Of a stretch of DNA of 50,429 bases, positions 41,677 to 50,429 are shown piece by piece. Source of the stretch: Candidatus Saccharimonadota bacterium (lineage in GTDB: Bacteria; Patescibacteriota; Saccharimonadia; Saccharimonadales; Saccharimonadaceae); contig JAEEKR010000005.1 of NCBI GenBank assembly GCA_016282495.1, positions 1-50,429 of the forward strand, given 5' to 3'. The notes below the pieces were generated by a model. That model saw only the letters and a list, made by a program, of their open reading frames with translations. It had not been told where the DNA came from and ran no database searches. Position 1 is the stretch's first letter. Every line of letters begins with the position of its first letter. A program made the translations under genes and the position numbers.

Positions 41677-42693
41677 ATGAAAATACGAGAAAATGTTCCT
41701 ATTTCTACACTAACTACCATGCGACTTGGCGGGGATGCACGCTTCGTAATAGATATTGAAAAAGTCGATGATATTAGTGAAGCTTATGAGTTTGCTCAGG
41801 ATAAGAATTTGCCTGTATATGTGCTTGGTGAAGGGGCAAATACGATTGGACGTGACGAAGGATTTACAGGGGTAATCTTGGTAAATAAGCTTAAAGGGAT
41901 AGAGGTTTTATCGGAAGATTCGAGCGCGCTTGTTATAAAAGGCATGGGTGGTGAAATTTGGGATGATTTTGTAGAACTTGCATGCAAAAAAGGATATTCT
42001 GGCATTGAGGCTATGAGCGCAATTCCGGGTACGCTTGGTGCGGCTCCAGTGCAAAATATTGGCGCCTACGGACAAGAAATGTCACAAACTATTGTTGAAG
42101 TAGAAGCGTTTGATTCCCTGCTTAACGAAATCCGCACGATCAAAAAAGAAGAGATGGGACTTTCTTATCGTAAATCGATTTTTAATTCTGGAAAAGATGC
42201 CGAAAGGTATTTTATTGTTTCGGTAACCGTAAAATTAGAACGAAAAGAACTTAAACCACCATTCTATACGTCTTTGCAACGCTATATCGAGGAACATAAT
42301 GAAACAGATTTTTCGCCAAACAATATTCGCAAAATGGTTACGGCTGTTAGAGCTGGGAAATTGCCTGATCCAAAGATAGAAGCTAGTGCGGGGAGTTTCT
42401 TTAAAAATGTTTATCTTAGCGATGAAGAAGCTGAAGAAGCTAAGAAGAATGGTATCTTGGTGTGGCGCGAGGACGGAAAAAATATCGTTAATTCTGGTTG
42501 GCTAATTGAAGAGGCCGGGCTAAAAGGCAAGACACTTCATGGCATGCGCGTGAGTGATAAAGCCTCTTTGATTTTGATTAACGATGCGGCAAAAAGTTAT
42601 GCCGATCTTGCAGCAGCACGTGCAGAAATTATCAAGGCCGTGAAAGATAAATTTGGCTACACGCTCGAGCAAGAGCCAGTGGAGATTGCATGA
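41677..42693 (+). CDS. murB: UDP-N-acetylenolpyruvoylglucosamine reductase
   Basis: MurB is the FAD enzyme that makes UDP-MurNAc for peptidoglycan. The 338 residues include the FAD region (LTTMRLGGDARFVIDI, VLGEGANTIG, AIPGTLGAAPVQNIGAYGQE), the catalytic Arg in LSYRKSIFNSG, Ser in EASAGSFFKNV, and Glu in LEQEPVEIA at the end. The longer, Tyr-loop-containing form is typical of type I MurB. It shows that the cell makes its own wall precursors. It ends overlapping folD by four bases (ATGA). Confidence 0.96.
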   Translation: MKIRENVPISTLTTMRLGGDARFVIDIEKVDDISEAYEFAQDKNLPVYVLGEGANTIGRDEGFTGVILVNKLKGIEVLSEDSSALVIKGMGGEIWDDFVELACKKGYSGIEAMSAIPGTLGAAPVQNIGAYGQEMSQTIVEVEAFDSLLNEIRTIKKEEMGLSYRKSIFNSGKDAERYFIVSVTVKLERKELKPPFYTSLQRYIEEHNETDFSPNNIRKMVTAVRAGKLPDPKIEASAGSFFKNVYLSDEEAEEAKKNGILVWREDGKNIVNSGWLIEEAGLKGKTLHGMRVSDKASLILINDAAKSYADLAAARAEIIKAVKDKFGYTLEQEPVEIA

Positions 42694-43484
42694 AAATTTT
42701 GAATGGCAAAGAGTTGGCTGGGTTTGTAAAAGAGCGCCAAGCGGGCTTAGTGCGTGGCATGACGAAAAAACCGAAACTTGTAATTATCCGTGATAGCGAT
42801 AATCCGGTGATTATGAAATATGTTGAGCTTAAGAAAAAATACGGTGAAGATATCGGCGTGGAAGTAGAAGACTTTCTAGCTTCTAGCGAGGATACTGTGC
42901 GAGAAAAGATTTTAGCTGCAAATAAGGATGTTGGAGTTTCTGGGATTATCGTGCAGCTTCCATTAAAAAGTAATGATAATCTAGACGAGATTCTTGGTTT
43001 AATTGCACCGGAAAAAGACGTGGACGGGCTAAGCGGCAAAGGTAGTTTTGATTCTGCTACGGCCACAGCAATTAATTGGCTCCTTGCTGGTTATGATATT
43101 AATCTTGCGGATAAAAAGATTGCTCTTGTTGGGCGCGGAAGACTAGTAGGTAAGCCGCTTTACAAGATGTGGATTAACTCTGGATATGATGTGGAAATTT
43201 TTCATCGTGGAAGCGACCTTGAAGAGCTTCGTAACTTTGATGTAATTGTGACAGCAACTGGCGAACCACATTTGATAAAAAACGTAATGATTAGACCAGG
43301 CACAGTAGTGGTTGACGCTGGCACGGCAAGCGAAGGCGGAGTTTTAGTAGGTGACATCGAAGAATCGATTCGCGAGCGCGAGGACCTCGCAGCAATTACG
43401 CCCAAGATAGGTGGCGTAGGGCCACTTACCGTGGGCGTGTTGTTTGAGAATGTGATTGCAGCGAGGCAGTATTTTAGGCTATAA
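42690..43484 (+). CDS. folD: Bifunctional methylenetetrahydrofolate dehydrogenase / cyclohydrolase
   Basis: FolD interconverts one-carbon tetrahydrofolate forms. The 264 residues have YVELKKKYGEDIGV with the expected Tyr and Lys, IIVQLPLKSN, PEKDVDGLSGKG, the nucleotide-binding loop VGRGRLVGKPL, and TPKIGGVGPLTVGVLFENV. This last motif has KI where most have VP, a mild variation. At 264 residues it is slightly shorter than the usual 280-290. It is translationally coupled to murB by an ATGA overlap. Confidence 0.95.
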   Translation: MKILNGKELAGFVKERQAGLVRGMTKKPKLVIIRDSDNPVIMKYVELKKKYGEDIGVEVEDFLASSEDTVREKILAANKDVGVSGIIVQLPLKSNDNLDEILGLIAPEKDVDGLSGKGSFDSATATAINWLLAGYDINLADKKIALVGRGRLVGKPLYKMWINSGYDVEIFHRGSDLEELRNFDVIVTATGEPHLIKNVMIRPGTVVVDAGTASEGGVLVGDIEESIREREDLAAITPKIGGVGPLTVGVLFENVIAARQYFRL

Positions 43485-43509
43485 TAATGCTTTTGACAAT
43501 AGTTTTGCT

Positions 43510-46488
43510 CTATGATGTTGATGGTGGTGGTACGTTTCTGACGTTCAAGACTCTAAGATCGTTAAATTCGCCGCTGAGGTCTGTCCTGCTGCCTTCGCTA
43601 CCATCAACACCCCTCTTGTTGTAGTAGTTTATGGCTGCCGACCTAGAGTCAGAATCAAGATTTTCAAATGATTTACTATTGGCCAGATCTTTAAAGTCAT
43701 TCTGGGACATAGAATCCATATACTCCGCTCTGGCCTCTGCGCTTTGGTCTACACCTGCAGCATGATCCTTAATACGGCAATTCTTGCCCACACGTGTTAC
43801 CTCCTTATATTCTTTAGTTTCTTTGAAGTTACCAAAATTTTCTGATGATGGCGCAGAAATAATACTACCGTTTTTGTCACGCTTTGCCCTGTATTTTCCA
43901 CCAGCAGTGAACTGCTCAACATAATAACTAGCACCAGTATCTTTGGCATTAAGCTTGGATTTGACGGTGGAATCCTTAGAATAAATATCACCCATAACTT
44001 CGAGGAAGCCTTGGTTTGCGCTGCCATCTGATAGTGTAGATTCATGCCTAATAACTTCTGCTAGTTTACTGCCTCCGCCTGTTTCTTGGGACAATCCTCT
44101 CGACAACGCAGCAACTTCACGTCTGTATCTGCTCAACTGTTCCTTGGAGTAGTTACTAGTGTCTTTACTGGACAGTTCTATTAGTCTTTTTTGCATATTG
44201 CCTATGTCATATGCAGCTACTTGACCATTATCCATAGTAATACCATTAGAACGCATAAGGCTAAGCGTGCTATTTACATCTTCGTCACGTTGTTTATCTT
44301 CTATGGCTGCTTTTTGGCTAGCAACATAGTCGGCATCGGTCATCTTGGCAAGATTACCTTGTTTTCTTTGTTGCTCAAGTGCAGCCATTTGATTCCTGGC
44401 ATACCTATTTCCGACTAAGGCCCGGCCTATACCACTTTTACCCGCAGCCTGTCCAATTTTTGACCTAATCCCGTTAGGTTTACCCGCAGCTAGGCTTGTT
44501 CTAGCACTTTGATAGCCTTCGGATTTGCGGATGCTCCCAGTGGCTCTGCTTCCAAGATTCTTGCCGACACCGGAGATTTTTGCGCCAATATTGCCCATTG
44601 CTGCAAAGGCGCCTTTAACTAATGATGGAACAGCAAAAATTGGAACAACACGAATAGCTAGCCCAGTTATCAATAAAAAGAATGTTCCTAAATCGCCTTC
44701 CGAAAAATCACTACTGACATCTTTTAAAATTATAGATGAGGCTAAAGACCCACCACCCATTAATAATCCGCAAATTGGGTAAACAACTAAGAGTGCTTTG
44801 AATACTTTAAGCCATTTATCAAATAATTTTTTAGTATTTGGGAGAGCATAACACGCAAAAGCTAAAGGAGCGAGCGCTACTAATATTACAACACCAGCCT
44901 GACGAATCCCGAGTAATATTAGGAAAAATACTAACGAAATAACTGCAGATAAGAGCGCTAAAAGAAGTGGCAAAAATGCAGCCCAACCAGACGTAAACAA
45001 CGTTACGGCTACAGTAGCACCACCAGCTAAACCAATGGTTCCAGCGAGAACACCTATGATAGCTTTAAAGCCATCTTTGATTCCAGCATAGGTGCCCCCA
45101 ACAGAGTTGGTGGCTATACTATCAAGCATATCCTTTGAACTAGTACCTACTATGTTTGAAAAGTCTACCAGGGCTTGACAAATGATGTACGAAAGGTTGA
45201 TAAGCAATACGGTTATGATGAGCTTCGGTAGAATTTTTTTGATGCCATAGTTATCTATACCAACGCCAGTGAGTTGGGAAAAAACTACTATTAGCAGCAG
45301 GATAATAAACATTATGTTTGCAATGGTTTGAAATACACTCCATGCTTCTCTTGTCCCACTATTGCCGTTAAATAATTCTGGTTTAAGATTCAAAAATTTA
45401 TCTTCTATAATGTCTTCGTAAACTCCAGACAGAAAAGAGCTCATGCTATCGCCAGCTGGACAGGCTATCCAGCTTAGTGATCCTTCTTCAGTGAGACAGG
45501 TTGGATCAGAAGTAGTAGAGGAGGACCCTGGTGAAAGGACGCCTCCCGGATCGTCCGGATCTTCCGTGGTACCTGGGTGAGCTGCGGCGGCTTTTTTTGT
45601 GGTTGAATATGCAGTAAATTCTTTTCCGCTATTCAATTTTGCAGCTAGCTCATTACATGACATTTTTTCGCTAAGTGTCACATAAAACTTTTGATCTGGC
45701 TCTATGTCCTTGTCTTTTTGGGTGTAGCCCAAAGTCACAAAATCGTTTGTTGCGCTGTCCCATGTTTTAACTTGATACAATAGTGAACTGTCCTTCTCTC
45801 CGGTTTTGGTGGCACACACTGAGAAAAAAGCGTCTTTATAAACGTAATACTTCTCTAGGTCAGTAAAAGAGCCGACTGAACCACCAGGAACGTCACCTCC
45901 AAAAGTTTTTTCTGCTACTAAACTCTTGATATAATCTGATCTGCCATCAGCAGGATCTAGTTTTTTAGCATTAGTTTCGCCTCTATATATTGCTGCACAC
46001 CCGGCCGCGCTTTTGTCTTCAGAAGCATAGATGCCAGGGCCACTACCATTGCAGAATAATTCTTCTTGAGAAAATCCCATCTCGAAAGCTGATAATGTCG
46101 AGTTAGAAGCCAGCTTTCCGCCCTTGTGGTTGCAATTTAATTTTCCGTCTTGCCAATCAGTAGTCGTTCCTTTGAAGTGCTGCTCTATGGCAACCCCATA
46201 TGCATAATATCCGCCCACAAAGAATGATTTTTTACCATCGTCCGCTCTAATATGAGATAAGTCTGAGGAGCCTATATTGACCTCTAGGTGTTCGGTGCAT
46301 TTAAGTAGTGCCTGGGCATATAATTTCTGTTGAGCAGTTTTTTCATTACCTTGGTTAGTGGTTTCAGCGCTAGCCTTGTGTTGGTCTAGAGATAAATTAG
46401 TAAATATAACGGTGAAAATAAAAAATATAATAGCGCAAAGCCTAACAATAATTCTTACGCGTTTATTATTGAATGTTTTTTTCATCAT
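43510..46488 (-). CDS. VirB6/TrbL-like polytopic protein of a type IV secretion system, 992 aa
   Basis: A signal-like helix (about 13-33) precedes a large external N-terminal domain (about 40-370) with many cysteines. Then come several helices (about 385-660): FQTIANIMFIILLLIVVFSQ, KLIITVLLINLSYIICQALV, FLPLLLALLSAVISLVFFLI, and VVILVALAPLAFACYALPN, the pattern of VirB6/TrbL channel proteins. The C-terminal 330 residues are soluble, charged and Gln/Ser-rich, starting with a basic stretch (GKNLGSRATGSIRKSEG). It overlaps the preceding gene by four bases (ATGA), so the two are coupled. No VirB4 or VirD4 is in the window. Confidence 0.8.
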   Translation of the reverse strand: MMKKTFNNKRVRIIVRLCAIIFFIFTVIFTNLSLDQHKASAETTNQGNEKTAQQKLYAQALLKCTEHLEVNIGSSDLSHIRADDGKKSFFVGGYYAYGVAIEQHFKGTTTDWQDGKLNCNHKGGKLASNSTLSAFEMGFSQEELFCNGSGPGIYASEDKSAAGCAAIYRGETNAKKLDPADGRSDYIKSLVAEKTFGGDVPGGSVGSFTDLEKYYVYKDAFFSVCATKTGEKDSSLLYQVKTWDSATNDFVTLGYTQKDKDIEPDQKFYVTLSEKMSCNELAAKLNSGKEFTAYSTTKKAAAAHPGTTEDPDDPGGVLSPGSSSTTSDPTCLTEEGSLSWIACPAGDSMSSFLSGVYEDIIEDKFLNLKPELFNGNSGTREAWSVFQTIANIMFIILLLIVVFSQLTGVGIDNYGIKKILPKLIITVLLINLSYIICQALVDFSNIVGTSSKDMLDSIATNSVGGTYAGIKDGFKAIIGVLAGTIGLAGGATVAVTLFTSGWAAFLPLLLALLSAVISLVFFLILLGIRQAGVVILVALAPLAFACYALPNTKKLFDKWLKVFKALLVVYPICGLLMGGGSLASSIILKDVSSDFSEGDLGTFFLLITGLAIRVVPIFAVPSLVKGAFAAMGNIGAKISGVGKNLGSRATGSIRKSEGYQSARTSLAAGKPNGIRSKIGQAAGKSGIGRALVGNRYARNQMAALEQQRKQGNLAKMTDADYVASQKAAIEDKQRDEDVNSTLSLMRSNGITMDNGQVAAYDIGNMQKRLIELSSKDTSNYSKEQLSRYRREVAALSRGLSQETGGGSKLAEVIRHESTLSDGSANQGFLEVMGDIYSKDSTVKSKLNAKDTGASYYVEQFTAGGKYRAKRDKNGSIISAPSSENFGNFKETKEYKEVTRVGKNCRIKDHAAGVDQSAEARAEYMDSMSQNDFKDLANSKSFENLDSDSRSAAINYYNKRGVDGSEGSRTDLSGEFNDLRVLNVRNVPPPSTS

Positions 46489-47462
46489 TTCTCGCTTTCA
46501 TCCTGATTTGATACGTTTTCTTCTGGTTTTGTTCCGTCGATTATAGTTTGAAGTTTTTCTACAACATCTTCTTTGAAGCCGCTAGGGATTGATTTGAAGT
46601 AAGATTTCAATGAGCTCACTATGTCATTTAATATATCCAGTGTGTTTTCGTCTACAGATACAGGGATAGATAGGACTTCTCCTTCTTCAAAAGTTACTTG
46701 AATATCATCACTACATGCTAATTGATCGTATTTTCTGGCAATAGAAGCTATTTTTTTATCTGAATTACTTAGAAGGGCCCGTGTTTCTGTACTAGAAATA
46801 CAGCCATCATATTTCCACCCTTCAGAATCTCGAATGGGCATGATAAATGCTTTGTTGAGTTGGGCCATGATGTCAGCATTGTATTTAATCGCCTCCATAT
46901 CACTCTGGATGCTGTCTATGATGTCATTTATTTCTTTCTCGTATTTGTGGATCTCGGAAGCATTTTGCTTGGCTTCTTGTAAAGAAGTCAGAATAAAATC
47001 GCTATAAGTATAGAGATTATAGTATGTATCATAAAAGCCGAACAGTATGGTTTCTGGATGCTTAGCTAAAATGTCGCCAGTTGGATTAATACCTATGGAA
47101 CTATCATACGCATCAATAACATACTTGTAATTTTCAAGTACCGCGACACTATTGTTATGTAGTTCTGTTTTTTGTTCGAGATTTACTTTTGAACTCCTGT
47201 TGAAAAATGGAATCATAATAAGTAAAGCAATGACTGCCACTACGGCGATGATCCCGCCAATGATGAGGGGTTTTTTGGAACGGGCGGATTTGCCGGAATA
47301 ATAATCGTCGCTAGGCTGTAAAATAATGTCGCCGCCACCTCTAGAAAATGGGTTTTTGGGACCTGTGCCGGAAGGCTCTGGAGTCATTGGTGGCTCTTCG
47401 GGAGCAGCGCCAGCCGAGAAAATCGGGCCAGGCGTACCAGATTGGTTTTGCGTTGGATCCAT
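46485..47462 (-). CDS. Single-pass membrane protein coupled to the VirB6-like gene, 325 aa
   Basis: Unrecognised. The N-terminus (1-65) is rich in Pro, Gly and Ser, followed by a basic KSARSKKP and one helix (about 67-88, LIIGGIIAVVAVIALLIMIP). The external part is helical (YEKEINDIIDSIQSDMEAIK) with two cysteines (DGCISST, QLACSDD). A TGC-TATAAT ends ten bases before the ATG, giving a nearly leaderless mRNA. Overlap with the next gene suggests the product is an accessory of the secretion channel. Confidence 0.75.
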   Translation of the reverse strand: MDPTQNQSGTPGPIFSAGAAPEEPPMTPEPSGTGPKNPFSRGGGDIILQPSDDYYSGKSARSKKPLIIGGIIAVVAVIALLIMIPFFNRSSKVNLEQKTELHNNSVAVLENYKYVIDAYDSSIGINPTGDILAKHPETILFGFYDTYYNLYTYSDFILTSLQEAKQNASEIHKYEKEINDIIDSIQSDMEAIKYNADIMAQLNKAFIMPIRDSEGWKYDGCISSTETRALLSNSDKKIASIARKYDQLACSDDIQVTFEEGEVLSIPVSVDENTLDILNDIVSSLKSYFKSIPSGFKEDVVEKLQTIIDGTKPEENVSNQDESEK

Positions 47463-47472
47463 ATATGCATTT

Positions 47473-47481
47473 ATTATAGCA
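47473..47481 (-). promoter_or_regulatory. Extended -10 promoter of the VirB6-like gene pair
   Basis: On the minus strand TGC-TATAAT (47473-47478) lies ten bases before the ATG. Confidence 0.5.
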
Positions 47482-47513
47482 TAAGCTTTTCAAATACAAT
47501 ACTTTTTGGCAAC

Positions 47514-47542
47514 AAAAATCCCCACATTAAGTGGGGATTTTT
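47514..47542 (-). terminator. Terminator of the LPSTG surface protein gene
   Basis: Stem AAAAATCCCCAC/GTGGGGATTTTT (47514-47525 with 47531-47542) is symmetrical and could work both ways; it follows the stop at 47576. Confidence 0.9.
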
Positions 47543-47575
47543 GCTTTGCCGTCCCTTTTTCGTGGAGCAGACAAA

Positions 47576-48823
47576 TTACATTAACTTTTTGCGGCTAGCA
47601 ATGTAGTAACCAGCGGCAGTGGTTAGAGAACCAAGGCCAATAACACCACCGACAATAGAGGCTGGACCAGTAGATGGGAGCTCTTTTTCTGGAGTGGTTG
47701 GGTTGCTACAAGCAACATTGACTAAAACATCTGCGGAATCTTGGGCAGTTTTGTCGCCGACACCAACTTGTCCCCAGTTGACCAACTTGTTTTGACCACA
47801 AGCAAGGTTTTTGTTGACAACTTTGGCGCTGAAGGTAACATAGCCGTCACCGTCTTTGGTATAACCGCCGATATTTACACCGGTTGTAGTAATAACATCG
47901 TCACGAGCGATACCATCTGGATTAGTTGCATTGTAAAGCTTGGTTGTACCAGCAACATATTCCATGTTGTTTGGCAAAACATCTTTGACCATGACATTTT
48001 CTACATCAGCATCAGTGGTGTTTTTGTAGTGAATACGATATTCAACAGTATCACCAACTTTTGCGTTAACAGATTCTTGCCATTTTTTGTCACCCTTGAT
48101 ACGAACTTGTTTTTCTACAAGATAATCAGTAGGTTGTGCAACAAAAGTAGCTTTAACCTTAATGGTTACATAAGAGGCATATTTGTAACAGCCAGGAATT
48201 TTACCATCAAGAGCATCATAACCAATGAGAGCACCTTTACTGGTGACAATGTCATCAGAAAGTTTGACGCCACCATTAGCACCAATACCATTGTTTTCTA
48301 GAAGAGCAGAACCCTCGACATAGTCAAGGTAAAATTCATGAGAGCTCTTGAAGACAACGTTATCCCAGTATGAAGTTGGGTTAGCATTGGTAGAATCGAT
48401 GAAACCGTTAACTTCTACGGAAGTACCGGTTGCAGTAGAAACGTTGAATGATGTAGTAACGCCTTCTGCAATAGCATCAGTATCTTTAGGGTTGTTGTTG
48501 TGTACGTAAAGACGTACGATATAGGTTTTGCCGTCTTCGACAGTAATTTCGTTACCGTTCCAGACATTGGCAGCACCGGCATTGATGCCAGTATCTTCAC
48601 GTGCGCCGACGAAGTTCTTTTCGTCGCCGATCACGCTATTTGAAATAGAGTTAAAGACGATCGTATCGCCAAGAACTCCTTGTTCGATTTGCTCACGAGT
48701 ATAACTTGTGCGACCACCTTTAGAGTTGTCACCCCAAGCAAATACTGCGATAGGAGCAAGATTGGCCCCGACGATAGCGGCAGCAGCGGCTACGCCGAGA
48801 GTAGTTTTAATAGCTTTTTTCAT
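47576..48823 (-). CDS. LPSTG-anchored surface protein with DUF11-type domain, 415 aa
   Basis: A signal peptide (1-29, ending PIAVFAWG) leads to beta-rich domains. The segment around 235-370 (VRIKGDKKWQESVNAKVGD, VEYRIHYKNTTDADVENVMV, KDVLPNNMEYVAGTTKLYN) is the DUF11 (conserved repeat) domain common in wall proteins. The C-terminus has KELPSTGPAS, a helix and SRKKLM, a canonical LPXTG sorting signal, so a sortase encoded elsewhere should attach it. AAAAGGAG is a strong Shine-Dalgarno. It is a single-gene unit with a strong terminator, as expected for an abundant surface protein. Confidence 0.92.
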   Translation of the reverse strand: MKKAIKTTLGVAAAAAIVGANLAPIAVFAWGDNSKGGRTSYTREQIEQGVLGDTIVFNSISNSVIGDEKNFVGAREDTGINAGAANVWNGNEITVEDGKTYIVRLYVHNNNPKDTDAIAEGVTTSFNVSTATGTSVEVNGFIDSTNANPTSYWDNVVFKSSHEFYLDYVEGSALLENNGIGANGGVKLSDDIVTSKGALIGYDALDGKIPGCYKYASYVTIKVKATFVAQPTDYLVEKQVRIKGDKKWQESVNAKVGDTVEYRIHYKNTTDADVENVMVKDVLPNNMEYVAGTTKLYNATNPDGIARDDVITTTGVNIGGYTKDGDGYVTFSAKVVNKNLACGQNKLVNWGQVGVGDKTAQDSADVLVNVACSNPTTPEKELPSTGPASIVGGVIGLGSLTTAAGYYIASRKKLM

Positions 48824-49013
48824 AAAAACTCCTTTTATAATTAATATAAAAATGATTATTCTTTAATAATTTGATGCTATTTTTTGCTAGCCGACTTGTT
48901 AATTTTCGTCTGGGTCCAAAGCCGAATCATCTCAGTTACAAATGGGTAATATCTCGGAGAGCCCCCGGCAGCTAGGCTGCCGAGGGAACCCGTTAGGTGT
49001 GAATAACCACTAC
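48824..49013. other. Intergenic interval with a GC-rich hairpin related to 25803
   Basis: The stem 48962-48972 with 48976-48986 (one mismatch) has no T-run on either side. Its sequence resembles the hairpin at 25803-25828, including TAGGCTGCCG. It could end the Thr-rich gene at 49014 or be part of a small RNA. Confidence 0.5.
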
Positions 49014-50381
49014 TTAGTCCATTGAGAACGCGCCATTGTTATTCCCTGCATTGCTGCTGGGAGTGTCGTGACTGTCGGTCACAACGGGAATGGGGTTCGT
49101 CGCAGGAGGAGTAGCATTGTCAAGATTGACGCCGCTATTCGTGGTTGTAGTAACCACCTTGGTAGTGGGGCTGGTTGTAGTAACCCTCTTGGTAGTGGTT
49201 TCAGGCGGCCTTTCAGCCGTGGGCTGATAGTCGCCAGCACCGTCGCCGGGCTGGTTTTTGCCACCACCAATAGGTGCGTTACCTTTGTTTGCGGGGTCCT
49301 CCGCGGGGTCCTTCTTGTACTTGGTAGAAGGTTGGGTTGTCTGCTTGGTTGACGGAATTGTTATCGTTATGTCTGGAATGGTTACTGTAAACGTGGGGAT
49401 GGTTATCTTCGGTATCGTAACCGTGGGCGGCGGGTTTGTGGTGTGCTGACGAGTAGTGTGCACGGAAGTAGTAGTAACTACTCGCTTAGTAGTGACCACT
49501 CGCTTAGTAGTAGGAGTAGGTCCACCGCCTTTGCCCTGAGTAGTGGTGGGCTTAGGAGCATAGTTCCTAAGGAGCTCAAAGCGTCGGTCATGCATGTTAA
49601 ATGCAATCTCGAACACTTTAGTACCATCCTTGCGGAAGTACTTCAGGACGAAAGCATCCCTATTCTCTTGCTTGTCGCCTTTCTCCACGCGACGTTCACA
49701 GTCTCTGACTTTATCGTTCAGAGGAAAGTGAAGGGTTGACTGCCTCGAAGAGATGCCAACTACAACCATACGGTCAATGATAGTTGCAAGACCGCAGGTG
49801 TAAGTGCGATACTCTTCGGTGACGTAATATTTGCCGTCGTCACCGCGGCATTCGAGCCATATCTCTATGCCTCTGGAACCTACTTCCTTGCTTTCAAATG
49901 CCTTATCGGTTTTAGCGATAAAGTCCCTTATCCAGGGGTTAATGTCAGCAAGGGTAGTTTCGCCATCCGAGAGCTTGACTTCACAGAAGCCCCGGGCAAC
50001 CATGTCGCCAAAGATGGGGTTACGGAGAATTTCCTCTCGAATTTCCTTTATCTTTGCTTCATCATCCATGCCCTTAAGCGGGAAGGACACGGCGTCGGAG
50101 AAACCGGCAGCCTTGGTACGGGCGCGGTCTTCCTTGGAGAGCGAATTCCAGAGCAGTTCTTCACTGACGTCGTCATAAGCATGACACTTAGACAAGTCAA
50201 CTACGAACTTACTGTCCTCTTCGTCTACGTCTACTTTTCCCTGTACTGTTTCCAGTGTAACGGTTTTTTCTTCGACGTTAGACTTTTTGAGAAGGCCCTT
50301 GTTGTGCAGCACGACGCCAGTAATGACAAGTGCAAGCACAAGCAGAGAAGCCACGATGGCTATTTTGTTAGACTTTGTCAT
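49014..50381 (-). CDS. Membrane-anchored protein with Thr/Pro-rich tail, 455 aa
   Basis: A single N-terminal helix (about 7-26, IAIVASLLVLALVITGVVLH) is followed by an external domain (about 40-270) with cysteines in SKCHAYDD, RGFCEVKL, WLECRGDD, YTCGLAT and RDCERRV. The rest is low complexity: repeated TTKRVVTT, VTIPKITIPTFTVTIPDITI, and GGGKNQPGDGAGDYQPT. Such a tail is likely extended and perhaps glycosylated. AAGGAGGTG precedes the ATG by eight bases. The gene is visibly richer in G+C than most of the window. I do not recognise a family for the folded part. Confidence 0.85.
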   Translation of the reverse strand: MTKSNKIAIVASLLVLALVITGVVLHNKGLLKKSNVEEKTVTLETVQGKVDVDEEDSKFVVDLSKCHAYDDVSEELLWNSLSKEDRARTKAAGFSDAVSFPLKGMDDEAKIKEIREEILRNPIFGDMVARGFCEVKLSDGETTLADINPWIRDFIAKTDKAFESKEVGSRGIEIWLECRGDDGKYYVTEEYRTYTCGLATIIDRMVVVGISSRQSTLHFPLNDKVRDCERRVEKGDKQENRDAFVLKYFRKDGTKVFEIAFNMHDRRFELLRNYAPKPTTTQGKGGGPTPTTKRVVTTKRVVTTTSVHTTRQHTTNPPPTVTIPKITIPTFTVTIPDITITIPSTKQTTQPSTKYKKDPAEDPANKGNAPIGGGKNQPGDGAGDYQPTAERPPETTTKRVTTTSPTTKVVTTTTNSGVNLDNATPPATNPIPVVTDSHDTPSSNAGNNNGAFSMD

Positions 50382-50429
50382 TTTAACAGCACCTCCTTGA
50401 TAAATGCTATAACGGCAATGACGGCCGCA

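Noticed and set aside
1-50429. CRISPR array or insertion sequence
   Set aside because: No regularly spaced repeats and no transposase or terminal inverted repeats were seen; repeats found are short or within coding linkers.
1-50429. UGA recoded as an amino acid
   Set aside because: UGA ends murB, the gene before ruvC and the gene before the VirB6-like gene, with correctly placed downstream starts.

Overview
The window looks like a chromosomal segment of a Candidate Phyla Radiation bacterium, most likely Candidatus Saccharibacteria (TM7). Supporting signs are short, tightly packed genes, a VirB6-like membrane protein, Pro/Asn-rich single-pass proteins, many very large secreted proteins with LPSTG or VPNTG sorting-type motifs, tRNA genes that encode their own CCA, and a moderately AT-rich composition. 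UGA is used as a normal stop (for example murB and the gene before ruvC), so the code is standard and the UGA-recoding CPR lineages are unlikely. The taxonomic call is inference; no rRNA gene is present.

Layout. Positions 1-18.6 kb are mostly housekeeping: pgk-pyk, yebC, tRNA-Ser, tRNA-Met, a type IV pilin-like protein, ruvB, rubrerythrin, a metallophosphoesterase, aspS, ruvA, yggU, a radA-orf-ruvC cluster, and a clpC-metallopeptidase-clpP cluster under a CIRCE heat-shock operator. From 18.6 to 26.3 kb there is a giant InlB-repeat surface protein, tRNA-Arg, a membrane-anchored Clp-like AAA+ protein with a degenerate first ATPase domain, and about 520 bp of structured non-coding DNA. From 26.4 to 36.5 kb lies a surface-assembly locus: a VWA/papain-like giant protein, a stand-alone Hint (hedgehog/intein-type) protein, a TasA-like subunit, a SipW-type signal peptidase fused to a polytopic domain, a DUF5305-like protein, and a large protein ending in a second Hint module of identical length. 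From 36.6 to 40.9 kb there are tRNA-Lys, a leucine-rich-repeat protein ending in a dockerin, and an adjacent cohesin-like protein with a VPNTG tail. From 40.9 to 50.4 kb there is an unlisted 33-residue basic protein, queH, murB, folD, the VirB6-like pair, an LPSTG surface protein and a Thr-rich membrane-anchored protein.

How the genes work together. The 26-41 kb part reads as a cell-surface construction kit. A SipW-type peptidase would process TasA-like subunits. Hint modules could cleave or transfer ectodomains. A cohesin/dockerin pair could dock an LRR adhesin onto an anchored scaffold. For an organism expected to live on a host cell, such a kit would plausibly serve attachment.

Expression. 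Ten genes have a -10 hexamer ending exactly six bases before the start codon and lack a Shine-Dalgarno, so their mRNAs are predicted to be leaderless (pyk, the pilin, the PH protein, ruvA, yggU, radA, clpC, the 33-residue protein, queH, murB). Surface and accessory genes instead carry leaders. Several starts were chosen on this basis (ruvA, ruvC, clpC, queH, the gene at 3992).
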